Positions 15,682 to 23,932 of a stretch of DNA of 64,000 bases are shown here, piece by piece. A program made the translations under genes and the position numbers. The stretch's first letter is position 1, and each line of letters opens with the position of its first letter. The stretch comes from Rhizobium leguminosarum bv. viciae USDA 2370 (GTDB taxonomy: Bacteria > Pseudomonadota > Alphaproteobacteria > Rhizobiales > Rhizobiaceae): contig NZ_MRDL01000051.1 of assembly GCF_002008365.1 (NCBI RefSeq), positions 806,001 through 870,000 of the forward strand, given 5' to 3'. Below the pieces are notes generated by a model, which was given only the letters and a program-made list of their open reading frames with translations, had not been told where the DNA came from and made no database searches.

Positions 15682-17144
15682 TCGGCACCACAAGACTGAT
15701 CGCGGCGCTGGCATTCCCGCTCGCCTTGAGCGGCTGCGTTACAGGTACCGACTATTCCCGCAAGGAGGCGGGCTTCACCTCCGTTGCCAACAAAACCGCT
15801 ACTGTCACGGCGAAAGAGACCGTCTGGATCCAAAACCAGAACCAGGCCCGATCGGCGGCCGCGCAGGTCAAAGGCCTGCTTGCTCGAACGAAGCCTCTCG
15901 ACGTCGAGACGGCCGTCCAGATCGCGCTGCTCAACAACAAGGGCCTCCAGGCCGCCTATGCCGATCTCGGCGACAGCGCCGCCGACGCCTGGCAGTCGAC
16001 GATGTTCATCAATCCGACCGTCTCCATCGGCACGACAGGCATGGGGACGCCGGAGCTGGGGGCGTTCAAAACGATCGAAGGAATGATCACGACGAACATC
16101 CTGGCGCTCGCCACGAGGAACCGGGACGTGGCGATCGCCGACACCCGCTTCCGGCAGGCGCAGTTGACCGCTGCAGTGAAGACACTCCAGGTCGCTGCTG
16201 ACACCCGGCGCGCCTGGATCGGCGCGGTCGCGTCATGGGAAAACGTCGGGCAGCTCCAGCACGCCCAGGCGACTGCCGACGCAGCCTCGGAACTCGCCGA
16301 AAAGCTGGGCGAGACAGGCGCGATGGCCAAGGGCGCCCAGGCCCGTGAACATGTCTTCGTCGCCGAGCTCGCCGGAGAAACGGCAAAGGCCCGGCTGGCG
16401 GCCCGTCTCGCCAAGGAGGATCTAACGCGGCTGATGGGCCTCTGGGGCTCCGATCTGGACTACCAGGTCCCGAACAGCCTGCCCCCGCTCCCCAAATCCG
16501 TCGTCAGACGCGATACCATCGAGGCCGAAGCCCTCAGGAACCGTATCGACCTGCAGATCGCTAAGCTCGACCTTGAGGCCACGGCCAAGTCCTACGGCCT
16601 CACCGAGGCGACACGCTATGTGACCGACCTCGAAATCCTGACCGGTTTCGAAACGGAACGCGAAATCGAGGACGACGAGACGAAAACGAGGACCACTGCG
16701 CAGGTCGAGCTTGAGTTCGCCATCCCGATCTTCGACACCGGCAAGGCCCGGATGCGCAAGTCCGAGCTGACCTACATGCGGGCGGCGAACCTGCTGGCCG
16801 AAAAAGCCGTCAACGTCCGCTCGGAAGCACGCTCCGCCTACGAGGCTTACCGCTCGCACTACGATATCGCGCGGCACTACCGCAACAACGTCGTGCCGCT
16901 GCGCACCAAGGTCGAGGAGGAATCCCTGCTGACCTACAACGGCATGATCTCGAACACCTTCGAGCTGCTGACGGACACCCGCGACAAGATCAACTCCACC
17001 CTGCTTTCCGTCAACGCGAAGCGAGATTTCTGGCTGGCCGAAGCCGATCTGGCGCCTGCGATCTACGGCGGCGGCGCGACGAAGGCGGCGGCAGAGACCG
17101 AGGTCGCCGCTGCTTCCGAAAGCAGCGCTGGCGGCGGTCATTGA
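15678..17144 (+). CDS. TolC-family outer-membrane lipoprotein
   Basis: This 488-residue protein starts with a lipoprotein signal (LAFPLALSGC) and then shows the long amphipathic helices and duplicated arrangement of the outer-membrane efflux protein family (for example AVQIALLNNKGLQAAYADLG and LRNRIDLQIAKLDLEATAKS). No inner-membrane pump gene lies nearby; instead it is followed 13 bp later by a multicopper oxidase gene, an arrangement seen in copper-tolerance operons. It may export oxidised copper or another periplasmic substrate. The frame is open upstream to 15399, but the signal sequence fixes the start at 15678. Confidence 0.92.
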   Translation: MIGTTRLIAALAFPLALSGCVTGTDYSRKEAGFTSVANKTATVTAKETVWIQNQNQARSAAAQVKGLLARTKPLDVETAVQIALLNNKGLQAAYADLGDSAADAWQSTMFINPTVSIGTTGMGTPELGAFKTIEGMITTNILALATRNRDVAIADTRFRQAQLTAAVKTLQVAADTRRAWIGAVASWENVGQLQHAQATADAASELAEKLGETGAMAKGAQAREHVFVAELAGETAKARLAARLAKEDLTRLMGLWGSDLDYQVPNSLPPLPKSVVRRDTIEAEALRNRIDLQIAKLDLEATAKSYGLTEATRYVTDLEILTGFETEREIEDDETKTRTTAQVELEFAIPIFDTGKARMRKSELTYMRAANLLAEKAVNVRSEARSAYEAYRSHYDIARHYRNNVVPLRTKVEEESLLTYNGMISNTFELLTDTRDKINSTLLSVNAKRDFWLAEADLAPAIYGGGATKAAAETEVAAASESSAGGGH

Positions 17145-17157
17145 GAAAGGACACACC

Positions 17158-18504
17158 ATGTTCAACAGACGACAACTTTTTGGAGCCAGCGCTGCCCTGC
17201 TCACCACAGCCGCCTGGACGAAGACCTCGGCGATGGGTCTGCCCGAGGCCCCGACGATGGAATCGGCCGACATGCAGCCGCCACTCCGCCCTAGCTCCGG
17301 TCCTGACTATCAGCCCGTGGTCACCCTCAACGGCTGGACCCTGCCGCACAGGATGAACAATGGCGTCAAGGAGTTCCACCTCGTCGCCGAACCGGTCGAA
17401 CGCGAGATGGCGGACGGCATGACCGCCTATCTGTGGGGCTACAACGGGCAGTCACCGGGACCGACGATCGAGGCTGTCGAAGGCGATCGCGTCCGCATCT
17501 TCGTCACCAACAAGCTGCCGGAGCACACGACGATCCACTGGCACGGCATGATCCTGCCGTCGGGCATGGACGGCGTGGGCGGCCTGACGCAGCCGCACAT
17601 TCCAGTCGGCAAGACCTATGTCTACGAGTTCGACCTCGTGAAATCCGGTACCTTCATGTACCACCCGCATTCCGACGAGATGGTGCAGATGGCCATGGGC
17701 ATGATGGGTTTCTTCGTGATCCATCCGAAAGATCCCAAGTTCATGCGCGTCGACCGAGACTTCGTCTTCCTGCTCAACGCCTACGACATCGACCCCGGCT
17801 CCTACGTGCCGCGGATCATGGAGATGACCGACTTCAACATGTGGTGCTGGAACAGCCGCGTGTTCCCGGACATCAGTCCTCTCGTCGTGTCCAGGAATGA
17901 CCGGGTGCGCGTCCGGGTCGGCAACCTGACGATGACCAACCATCCGGTCCACATGCACGGCTACGATTTCGAAGTGACCTGCACCGACGGCGGCTGGGTG
18001 CGGCCGGAAGCGCGGTGGCCGGAGGTGAGCATCGACATCCCCGTCGGCGCGATGCGTGCCTACGAGTTCGACGCCAAGTATCTCGGCGACTGGGCGATCC
18101 ACTGCCACAAATCGCACCACACGATGAACGCCATGGGTCACGACATTCCAACCTTCATCGGCGCGGACAAATCGAAGGTCGCCGAGAAGATCAGGAAGCT
18201 GCAGCCGGAATACATGCCCATGGGCACCAAGGGCATGGCAGATATGGGCGAAATGGAAATGCCCATCCCCGAGAACACCGTCCCGATGATGACCGGCTGG
18301 GGACCGCATGGTCCGATCGAAATGGGCGGCATGTTCTCGGTCGTCAAGGTCCGCGAGGGCATCTCGGCAGACGATTACTCAGATCCCGGCTGGTACGAAA
18401 ACCCGCCCGGAACGCAGGCCTGGGAGTGGACCGGAGAACTTCCGGACGCGACCAAGGCCAAAGACGCGGAAACGCAAATCACGCCGAAGCCGACAAACGG
18501 CTGA
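17158..18504 (+). CDS. Periplasmic multicopper oxidase (copper tolerance)
   Basis: This 448-residue oxidase carries an N-terminal RRQLFG twin-arginine motif, consistent with folded export. All four copper-ligand motifs are visible: HWHG (127-130), HPH (169-171), HPVHMH (262-267) and HCHKSHH (315-321), with Met326 as the likely axial residue of the type 1 site. A methionine-rich segment between about residues 353 and 392 (GMADMGEMEMP and more) resembles the copper-binding regions of CopA and CueO. The enzyme would oxidise Cu(I) to the less toxic Cu(II). It lies between TolC-like and cupredoxin genes. Confidence 0.94.
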   Translation: MFNRRQLFGASAALLTTAAWTKTSAMGLPEAPTMESADMQPPLRPSSGPDYQPVVTLNGWTLPHRMNNGVKEFHLVAEPVEREMADGMTAYLWGYNGQSPGPTIEAVEGDRVRIFVTNKLPEHTTIHWHGMILPSGMDGVGGLTQPHIPVGKTYVYEFDLVKSGTFMYHPHSDEMVQMAMGMMGFFVIHPKDPKFMRVDRDFVFLLNAYDIDPGSYVPRIMEMTDFNMWCWNSRVFPDISPLVVSRNDRVRVRVGNLTMTNHPVHMHGYDFEVTCTDGGWVRPEARWPEVSIDIPVGAMRAYEFDAKYLGDWAIHCHKSHHTMNAMGHDIPTFIGADKSKVAEKIRKLQPEYMPMGTKGMADMGEMEMPIPENTVPMMTGWGPHGPIEMGGMFSVVKVREGISADDYSDPGWYENPPGTQAWEWTGELPDATKAKDAETQITPKPTNG

Positions 18505-18536
18505 GGTCCAATCTCAACATCGAAAAGGAATTACGG

Positions 18537-19016
18537 ATGAAGAATTATCTCATGGCACTGGCCTTCGCAGCAATCGCGTCGCCAGCACTTGCCTCAGGCA
18601 ACCACGCCGGCGGCCATGGCGAGAAGATGGCCATCGGAGAACCCGGCGACAAGGCAAAGGCGACGCAGACGATCCGCGTCACGATGAAGGAAACCGACGA
18701 CGGGAAAATGTTGTTCACCCCCGCCGTCTTCAACGTCCGCAAAGGGCAGACGGTCAAGATCGCGATCAAGAATGCCGGAACCGTCGACCACGAATTCGTG
18801 CTCGATCAGGAAGACAAGATCCTGGAGCACAAGAAGGTCATGGAGAAGTTCCCGGAAATGGAACATGCCGACGCCAACTCCATCCGTCTTCCGGCCGGCC
18901 AATCCGGCGAGATCGTCTGGAAGTTCACCACCGACGGCGAGTTCAAGTTCGCCTGCCTGATCCCCGGCCACTACGAAGCCGGCATGCACGGCGACGTCAC
19001 CGTCGCCGGCAAGTAA
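18537..19016 (+). CDS. Cupredoxin-domain periplasmic copper protein
   Basis: This 159-residue protein has a cleavable signal peptide (cleavage near residue 19, ALA) and a single blue-copper domain. Type 1 ligands are visible as His85 (VDHEF), Cys140, His145 and Met150 (FACLIPGHYEAGMHG). Histidines and methionine just after the signal (GNHAGGHGEKM) may give an extra copper site. It probably shuttles electrons or copper to the multicopper oxidase encoded 32 bp upstream. The ATG at 18537 is preceded by AAAGGAATTA. Confidence 0.93.
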   Translation: MKNYLMALAFAAIASPALASGNHAGGHGEKMAIGEPGDKAKATQTIRVTMKETDDGKMLFTPAVFNVRKGQTVKIAIKNAGTVDHEFVLDQEDKILEHKKVMEKFPEMEHADANSIRLPAGQSGEIVWKFTTDGEFKFACLIPGHYEAGMHGDVTVAGK

Positions 19017-19039
19017 TCTGCAACAAAGGAGCTACACGC

Positions 19040-19327
19040 ATGAAAACTGCAATGATCAAAATCGGCCTCGCCACCCTGCTCTGCACCAGCGCAGCCTTCG
19101 GCGCATTCGCCGAGGAATTCACCAAGGGTGTCGTCAACAAGGTCGACACAAAGGCAAAGAAGGTCACCATCAAGCATGAGGACCTGAAGAACCTCGACAT
19201 GCCCGCGATGACGATGGTCTTTCGCGTCGAAGACCCGGCTCTGCTCGAAAGACTGAAGGAAGGTTCGAACATCGAGTTCGTTGCCGAACGCGTGAATGGC
19301 AAGTTGACCGTCACCGAAGTAAAATAG
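19040..19327 (+). CDS. CusF-like periplasmic copper-binding protein
   Basis: This 95-residue protein has a signal peptide (cleavage near AFA at 24) and the small beta-barrel of the CusF/CopK-like family. The copper site of E. coli CusF (one His, two Met, one Trp) maps to His46, Met57 and Met59, while the tryptophan position holds Met54 (DMPAMTM). Binding to Cu(I) or Ag(I) is therefore likely with an all-sulfur variation. The gene follows the cupredoxin gene by 23 bp in the same operon. Confidence 0.9.
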   Translation: MKTAMIKIGLATLLCTSAAFGAFAEEFTKGVVNKVDTKAKKVTIKHEDLKNLDMPAMTMVFRVEDPALLERLKEGSNIEFVAERVNGKLTVTEVK

Positions 19328-19382
19328 CCACCTCCCGCCGCCCGGACGGGTCCGGGCGGCGGGACATCGAGGAGTGGAGACG

Positions 19383-19841
19383 ATGCACAGGAGAAGCTTC
19401 ATCGCGTTGGCGGCATCAGCCTTGGCTTTCCTTGGCGCAGGAGCCCGCGCCGCCCCGGCGAAGATGACCGTCTACAAGGATCCGAACTGCGGCTGCTGTC
19501 ATGAATGGTCGAAGGCGATGGCCGCGGCAGGATTTTCCGTCGACGCCCGCGACACCGACGACCTTGCCGCGGTCAAGGCACGGCTGGGCGTACCTGCCGA
19601 CTTGGAGGGGTGCCACACCGCTGTCGTCGAGGAATACTACCTTGAGGGACATGTTCCGCTCGAGGCCGTGCAGCGCCTGCTCCGAGAGCGGCCGCCGGTC
19701 CGAGGACTGGCCGTGCCGGGGATGCCGTCTGGCTCACTGGGAATGGGTGTCGATCCGGCCGCGGTCTATGACGTCTATGCGATCCCCTCGGGAACCGGCG
19801 CGCCATACGTGTTCATGGAGGTCCGCCCCCGGAAAAGCTGA
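19383..19841 (+). CDS. DUF411 metal-binding protein
   Basis: This 152-residue exported protein has an N-terminal signal (MHRRSFIALAASALAFLGAG, possibly twin-arginine) and the DUF411 core, with DPNCGCCHEW near residues 36-45 and a second cysteine-histidine site at EGCHTAVVEEYYLEGHVP. The family is often found in copper or silver resistance loci as a presumed metal chaperone. An in-frame GTG lies 9 bp upstream, but the GAGGAG ribosome site favours the ATG at 19383. It is the last plus-strand gene of the copper operon. Confidence 0.9.
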   Translation: MHRRSFIALAASALAFLGAGARAAPAKMTVYKDPNCGCCHEWSKAMAAAGFSVDARDTDDLAAVKARLGVPADLEGCHTAVVEEYYLEGHVPLEAVQRLLRERPPVRGLAVPGMPSGSLGMGVDPAAVYDVYAIPSGTGAPYVFMEVRPRKS

Positions 19842-19874
19842 CGCTCGATCGATCAAGCCACGCTGAGCTGCCGC

Positions 19875-20243
19875 TCAGGAAACCGGAGCGGTGCAGAGCG
19901 CCGCCCAGAGATCGTGCTTCCAGTCCGTTCCCGGCCGCGTCGACAGGTCGATCACATAGTCGGCGGAATTGATCCGCACCATGGCGGGCGCAATGCAGCG
20001 CACGCTCGCCTGGTGTCTTCCCCCGTCCCGATAGAGCACTGTCCCGTCACCGTCGAATTCCGACAACGTGATGACTACATCGAAATCAAAGGCGCGATCG
20101 CGGGCGGGACCGCCCTCTGCCAGACTGAGGCTGACCGACCGGCTGCCGCCGAACGAAGCGGTGTGGAAAATGGCGAGCTCGGACGCCGCCGCCGTCGATG
20201 CGGATTGCGCGCAAAGGATCAGACACAGAAGGACTCGGCGCAT
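19875..20243 (-). CDS. Hypothetical exported protein
   Basis: This 122-residue protein has a clear signal peptide (MRRVLLCLILCAQSASTAAA) and a small beta-rich body with two cysteines that could pair (near residues 83 and 117). It is convergent with the DUF411 gene. I do not recognise its family. Position suggests it belongs to the copper block, but nothing in its sequence shows metal binding. Confidence 0.68.
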   Translation of the reverse strand: MRRVLLCLILCAQSASTAAASELAIFHTASFGGSRSVSLSLAEGGPARDRAFDFDVVITLSEFDGDGTVLYRDGGRHQASVRCIAPAMVRINSADYVIDLSTRPGTDWKHDLWAALCTAPVS

Positions 20244-20335
20244 TTACCCCTCCCGTGGTCAATGCATTGCGATCCTATCATATCCTCGGCGGCTCCGCGA
20301 CTATTCGCAGAGCCGAGGCTGGATCCCAGGCCCCG

Positions 20336-20773
20336 CTACGGCCGCATGAATGCCTGCAATTCGTCGGTCGTGACCTTGCCGTCGTTGTTCGCGTCCACGC
20401 CGTCGAATATCCGCTTGTGGATCGCCGTCACCTCCTCGAAGGACAGCGCGCCGTCTCCGTCGGCGTCGGCGACCGCGAACATGATTTTCATCATGTGTCC
20501 GCGCATCGACATCATCGGCATGCCGTCCATCATGCCGGACGGTATCATCATGCTCCGCCCCATCATTCCGTCGGGCATCATGCCGGATCCGCCGGGCATG
20601 GATCCCTGACCTGGCCCCATCGTCCCGTCGTCAGCGTCGGACGGCTGGCTTGCCTGCGCCGATGTCGCAGGATGATGGGGGGTCGGCGTCGTTTGTCTGC
20701 GCGAGCGCGAGACCAGCTCTCGCAGCCCATCAGGACAGGCGCCCCCCGTCCTCGCCGAAGAGGTGCAGCACAT
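20336..20773 (-). CDS. EF-hand protein, probably 5'-truncated
   Basis: The C-terminal half has two canonical EF-hand loops, DADGDGALSFEE and DANNDGKVTTDE, preceded by a methionine/glycine-rich stretch (GSGMMPDGMMGRSMM). Related proteins normally begin with a signal peptide, but none is present here. The frame runs back to an ATG at 20773, inside the 3' end of the sugar ABC ATPase gene, and the next ATG is at 20620. The likely explanation is that the native 5' end was lost when the copper block joined the transporter operon. Whether it is still expressed is unclear. Confidence 0.6.
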   Translation of the reverse strand: MCCTSSARTGGACPDGLRELVSRSRRQTTPTPHHPATSAQASQPSDADDGTMGPGQGSMPGGSGMMPDGMMGRSMMIPSGMMDGMPMMSMRGHMMKIMFAVADADGDGALSFEEVTAIHKRIFDGVDANNDGKVTTDELQAFMRP

Positions 20774-21809
20774 GGGGATCGAGATGCAGCGGCAGGCTGT
20801 CGCCCGATTTCATCCGCTGCTGGCCGGCAAAGACCGCAATCAGCTTCTTCCCGCCTGCGTCGGCGTGGACGACGGTCTCCGAGCCCAGTTCCTCGACAAG
20901 GGTGACGCGGGTGTCCAGTCTGCTCGCTGAGGCCGCATCGGCCAGGGTGATGTGTTGCGGGCGGATGCCGATGCTGACCCTTTCGCCCGTCGGGCGTGCC
21001 TCCTTGGCAATCACCGAGAGACGATGGCCACCAACGGTTTCGACCTCAGCGAAACCGCCCTGGTGACCGACAATCGCACCTTCGAGGAAATTCATGTGCG
21101 GCGCGCCGATGAAGCCGGCGACGAAACGATTGGCCGGGTTGTTATAGAGTTCCAGCGGCGTTCCCACCTGCTCGACCCTGCCGCTTCTCAAGACGACGAT
21201 GCGGTCGGCCAGCGTCATCGCCTCGACCTGATCGTGGGTGACATAGATCATCGTCGCCTTCAGGCGGGCGTGAAGGGCCGCCAGTTCGGCCCGCATGCTG
21301 ACCCTGAGTTCGGCGTCGAGATTGGACAGCGGCTCATCGAGCAGGAAGGCATCCGGCCGCCGCACGATGGCGCGGCCGATGGCGACGCGCTGGCGCTGGC
21401 CGCCGGAGAGCTGGCCCGGACGGCGCTGCAGGAAGGGCTCGATCTCCAGCATGCGGGCGGCGTCCGTGATGCGCGCTTCGATCTCGGCTTTCGCCACTTT
21501 GGTGTTCTCGAGACCGAAGGCGAGGTTTTCCTTGACACTCATATGCGGATAGAGCGCATAGGACTGGAAGACCATGGCCAGGCCGCGATCGGCGGCGCTG
21601 ATAGCGGTGACATCCTTGCCGTCGATGGCGATGCTGCCGCGGGTGGGCTTATCGAGGCCGGCGATGAGGCGCAGCAGCGTCGATTTCCCGCAGCCGGAAG
21701 GGCCGACGAAAGCGACGAACTCGCCGTCATTGACATGCAGCGAGACATCGCGAATGACCTCGACGGCGCCGAAATTCTTGACGATGTTCCTGAGCTCGAG
21801 CCCGCTCAT
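20730..21809 (-). CDS. CUT1 sugar ABC transporter ATP-binding protein (UgpC/MalK-like)
   Basis: This 359-residue ATPase has Walker A GPSGCGKST (36-44), Q-loop, signature LSGGQRQR, Walker B AFLLDEPLSNLD and a C-terminal OB-type regulatory domain, as in MalK/UgpC. It is the last gene of a sugar importer operon whose order is 840-residue protein, binding protein, permease, permease and ATPase. The stop codon lies at the junction with the copper block, and the C-terminus looks complete. Confidence 0.94.
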   Translation of the reverse strand: MSGLELRNIVKNFGAVEVIRDVSLHVNDGEFVAFVGPSGCGKSTLLRLIAGLDKPTRGSIAIDGKDVTAISAADRGLAMVFQSYALYPHMSVKENLAFGLENTKVAKAEIEARITDAARMLEIEPFLQRRPGQLSGGQRQRVAIGRAIVRRPDAFLLDEPLSNLDAELRVSMRAELAALHARLKATMIYVTHDQVEAMTLADRIVVLRSGRVEQVGTPLELYNNPANRFVAGFIGAPHMNFLEGAIVGHQGGFAEVETVGGHRLSVIAKEARPTGERVSIGIRPQHITLADAASASRLDTRVTLVEELGSETVVHADAGGKKLIAVFAGQQRMKSGDSLPLHLDPHVLHLFGEDGGRLS

Positions 21810-21837
21810 GCACTCTCCTGTTCAAATTATAGCTGGC

Positions 21838-22887
21838 CTATTTGAGCCCCGAGCCGGCGATGCCCGTGGTGATGAAGCGCTGCAGGAAGACGAAGATCAG
21901 CACGACCGGGATCATCGAGACGACGGTCATCGCGAGTATGTAGTGCCATTGCACATTGAGTTCGCCGGCATAGACGTTGAGGCCGACCTGCAGCGTATAG
22001 AGTTCCTTGCGCGAGAGCACGATCAGCGGCCAGAGGAAGTCGTTCCAGCGCCAGACGACCGAGAAGATCGCCAGCACCGCCAGTGCCGGCGCCGACAGCG
22101 GCAGGATGATGCGCCAGTAGATCTGCCATTCGCTGGCCTTGTCCATGCGCGCGGCGTCGAGCAATTCGTCGGGGATCGTCAGCATGTATTGCCTGAGCAG
22201 GAAGACGCCCGTCGGGGTGGCGACCGTCGGCAGGATGACGCCCCAGAGGCTGTCGAAGAGGTTCAGCGTGCCGATGACGGAATAGAGCGGCACGACGATG
22301 ACCGAAAGCGGCACCATCAGTGTTGCCAGGATCATCAGCATGACGGCGGTGCGGCCGGGGAACTGGTATTTCGACAGCGCGAAAGCGGCCATGGAATTGA
22401 CGAGCAGCGTGATGGCCGTCGCGACGACGGTGACGAAGACGGAGTTGCGCAGGAACAGGAAGAAATCGAAGCGCTGGAAAGGTTCGGTGTAGTTGCCGCC
22501 GGCAAATTCGACCTGGCGCACCGGCGTGCGGTCCTTGATATTCGCCTTGACGATTTCGCCCGGCTGTTTCGGATCGACCATCTGGCCGATGATGCCGATG
22601 CGGCGCACTTCGGCGAGCACACGGGTGCTGCCATCCGGCATTGCGACATTATAGAGCGGCAACGGCTTGTCGTAGCCCGGCACCACTGCCTGTTCGGTGA
22701 CATAGGGCAGGAAGGACGGCGGAAACTCGGCAAGGGCGGCCGGCGTCTTGAACGATGAGAAGACCAGCCAGACGGCCGGGCCGAACATCAGGATTACGCC
22801 TGAGATCAGCCAGATCCAGGTGACGACATCCGTCCAGTGCCAGCCTCGGCCGCGGCGGCGGAGCAGGAAGGCAGAGACAGCGCTCAT
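21838..22887 (-). CDS. CUT1 sugar ABC transporter permease (MalG-like)
   Basis: This 349-residue permease has six predicted transmembrane helices and the EAA loop DAARMDKASEWQIYWRIILP (about residues 248-267). A large extracytoplasmic segment between the first and second helix is longer than usual for this family. Its ATG overlaps the stop of the preceding permease by 4 bp, and the ATPase gene follows 28 bp later. Confidence 0.93.
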   Translation of the reverse strand: MSAVSAFLLRRRGRGWHWTDVVTWIWLISGVILMFGPAVWLVFSSFKTPAALAEFPPSFLPYVTEQAVVPGYDKPLPLYNVAMPDGSTRVLAEVRRIGIIGQMVDPKQPGEIVKANIKDRTPVRQVEFAGGNYTEPFQRFDFFLFLRNSVFVTVVATAITLLVNSMAAFALSKYQFPGRTAVMLMILATLMVPLSVIVVPLYSVIGTLNLFDSLWGVILPTVATPTGVFLLRQYMLTIPDELLDAARMDKASEWQIYWRIILPLSAPALAVLAIFSVVWRWNDFLWPLIVLSRKELYTLQVGLNVYAGELNVQWHYILAMTVVSMIPVVLIFVFLQRFITTGIAGSGLK

Positions 22888-23921
22888 TGGCGTGCTCCCT
22901 TCTTCTCGTTGCGGCTACTGACGCCGAGCTGGACCAGCGTCAGGATGACGAGCACGAAACCCATCAGGATCGAGGCAGCGGAAGCCAGCCCCGGATTGCG
23001 CAGCGAACTCGCAAAGCCGGTCTCATAGATATACTGGGTGATGTACATGGTGCTGGTGCCCGGCCCGCCGCCGGTCAAAACGAAGACCTCGTCGAAGATC
23101 TGCACGGCGCGGATCAGCGCCAAGACCAGCACGACGATGAGGTTCGGCATTAGAAGCGGCAGGGTGATCCGCCGGAAAATGCGGGTTGGACGGGCGCTGT
23201 CCATCGCCGCCGCCTCGTAGAGATCCCGCGGGATCGCCTGCAGGCCGGCGAGCAGGATCAGCGCATAAAAGCCCATATGCGCCCAGACCGAGACGAAGAC
23301 GGCGAAGAAGAAGGCCCAGAAACGATCGCTGAGCCAGGAGAACGGCTCGAAGCCGAAGGGGCTCAGCGCATAGTTCAACAGGCCCTCCCGCTGCAGTATC
23401 CATTTCCAGATCAGGCCGACGACGACGGGCGACAGCAGCACCGGAAAGAAGAAGACGGCGCGCCAGAAGCCGCGATTGGAAAGCTCACGGTTGAGGATCA
23501 GCGCCGTTGCGAGCGCTGCGACCAGCATCACAGTCACCTGGAAGACGACGAAGACGGCGGTGTTGCGCACGGCCGCCCAGAAGGTGTCGGCAGCGCAAGT
23601 CGAAGGGTCGAGATAGCTGCCGCAATCGAAGAGGATACGGTACTGGTCGGCGCCGACATAGGTCCTGTTCTGCAGGAAGATGGCGCTGCCGCTCGTCGTC
23701 GAATAGATGAAGTTGATGACCAGCGGCAGCAGCACGAAGACGGTGAAGATCAGCATGTTGGGCGCCAGGAAGACGCCCGCCATGCCGTTCAGCCCGGTCA
23801 GCTTCTGCCAGCCGCGCATGGGAATATCGACGAGCCCCATGGCAAGCCGGACAGGCGCCAAGAGCGCCTGCCGCAGACCGGTTTTGACAGGTGGTTCAGA
23901 AGAAACCGTCTTCGCCGTCAT
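22884..23921 (-). CDS. CUT1 sugar ABC transporter permease (MalF-like)
   Basis: This 345-residue permease has about six membrane helices and the EAA loop YEAAAMDSARPTRIFRRITL. The ATG at 23921 was chosen because the frame upstream merely runs antiparallel to the binding-protein end. It starts 11 bp after the stop of the binding-protein gene. It forms the heterodimeric channel with the next permease. Confidence 0.93.
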   Translation of the reverse strand: MTAKTVSSEPPVKTGLRQALLAPVRLAMGLVDIPMRGWQKLTGLNGMAGVFLAPNMLIFTVFVLLPLVINFIYSTTSGSAIFLQNRTYVGADQYRILFDCGSYLDPSTCAADTFWAAVRNTAVFVVFQVTVMLVAALATALILNRELSNRGFWRAVFFFPVLLSPVVVGLIWKWILQREGLLNYALSPFGFEPFSWLSDRFWAFFFAVFVSVWAHMGFYALILLAGLQAIPRDLYEAAAMDSARPTRIFRRITLPLLMPNLIVVLVLALIRAVQIFDEVFVLTGGGPGTSTMYITQYIYETGFASSLRNPGLASAASILMGFVLVILTLVQLGVSSRNEKKGARQ

Positions 23922-23932
23922 CTGTTCTTCCG

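Noticed and set aside
13414..20730. Direct repeats that would mark the ends of a mobile copper island
   Set aside because: I compared the two ends by eye and found no convincing repeat, integrase or tRNA at either end.
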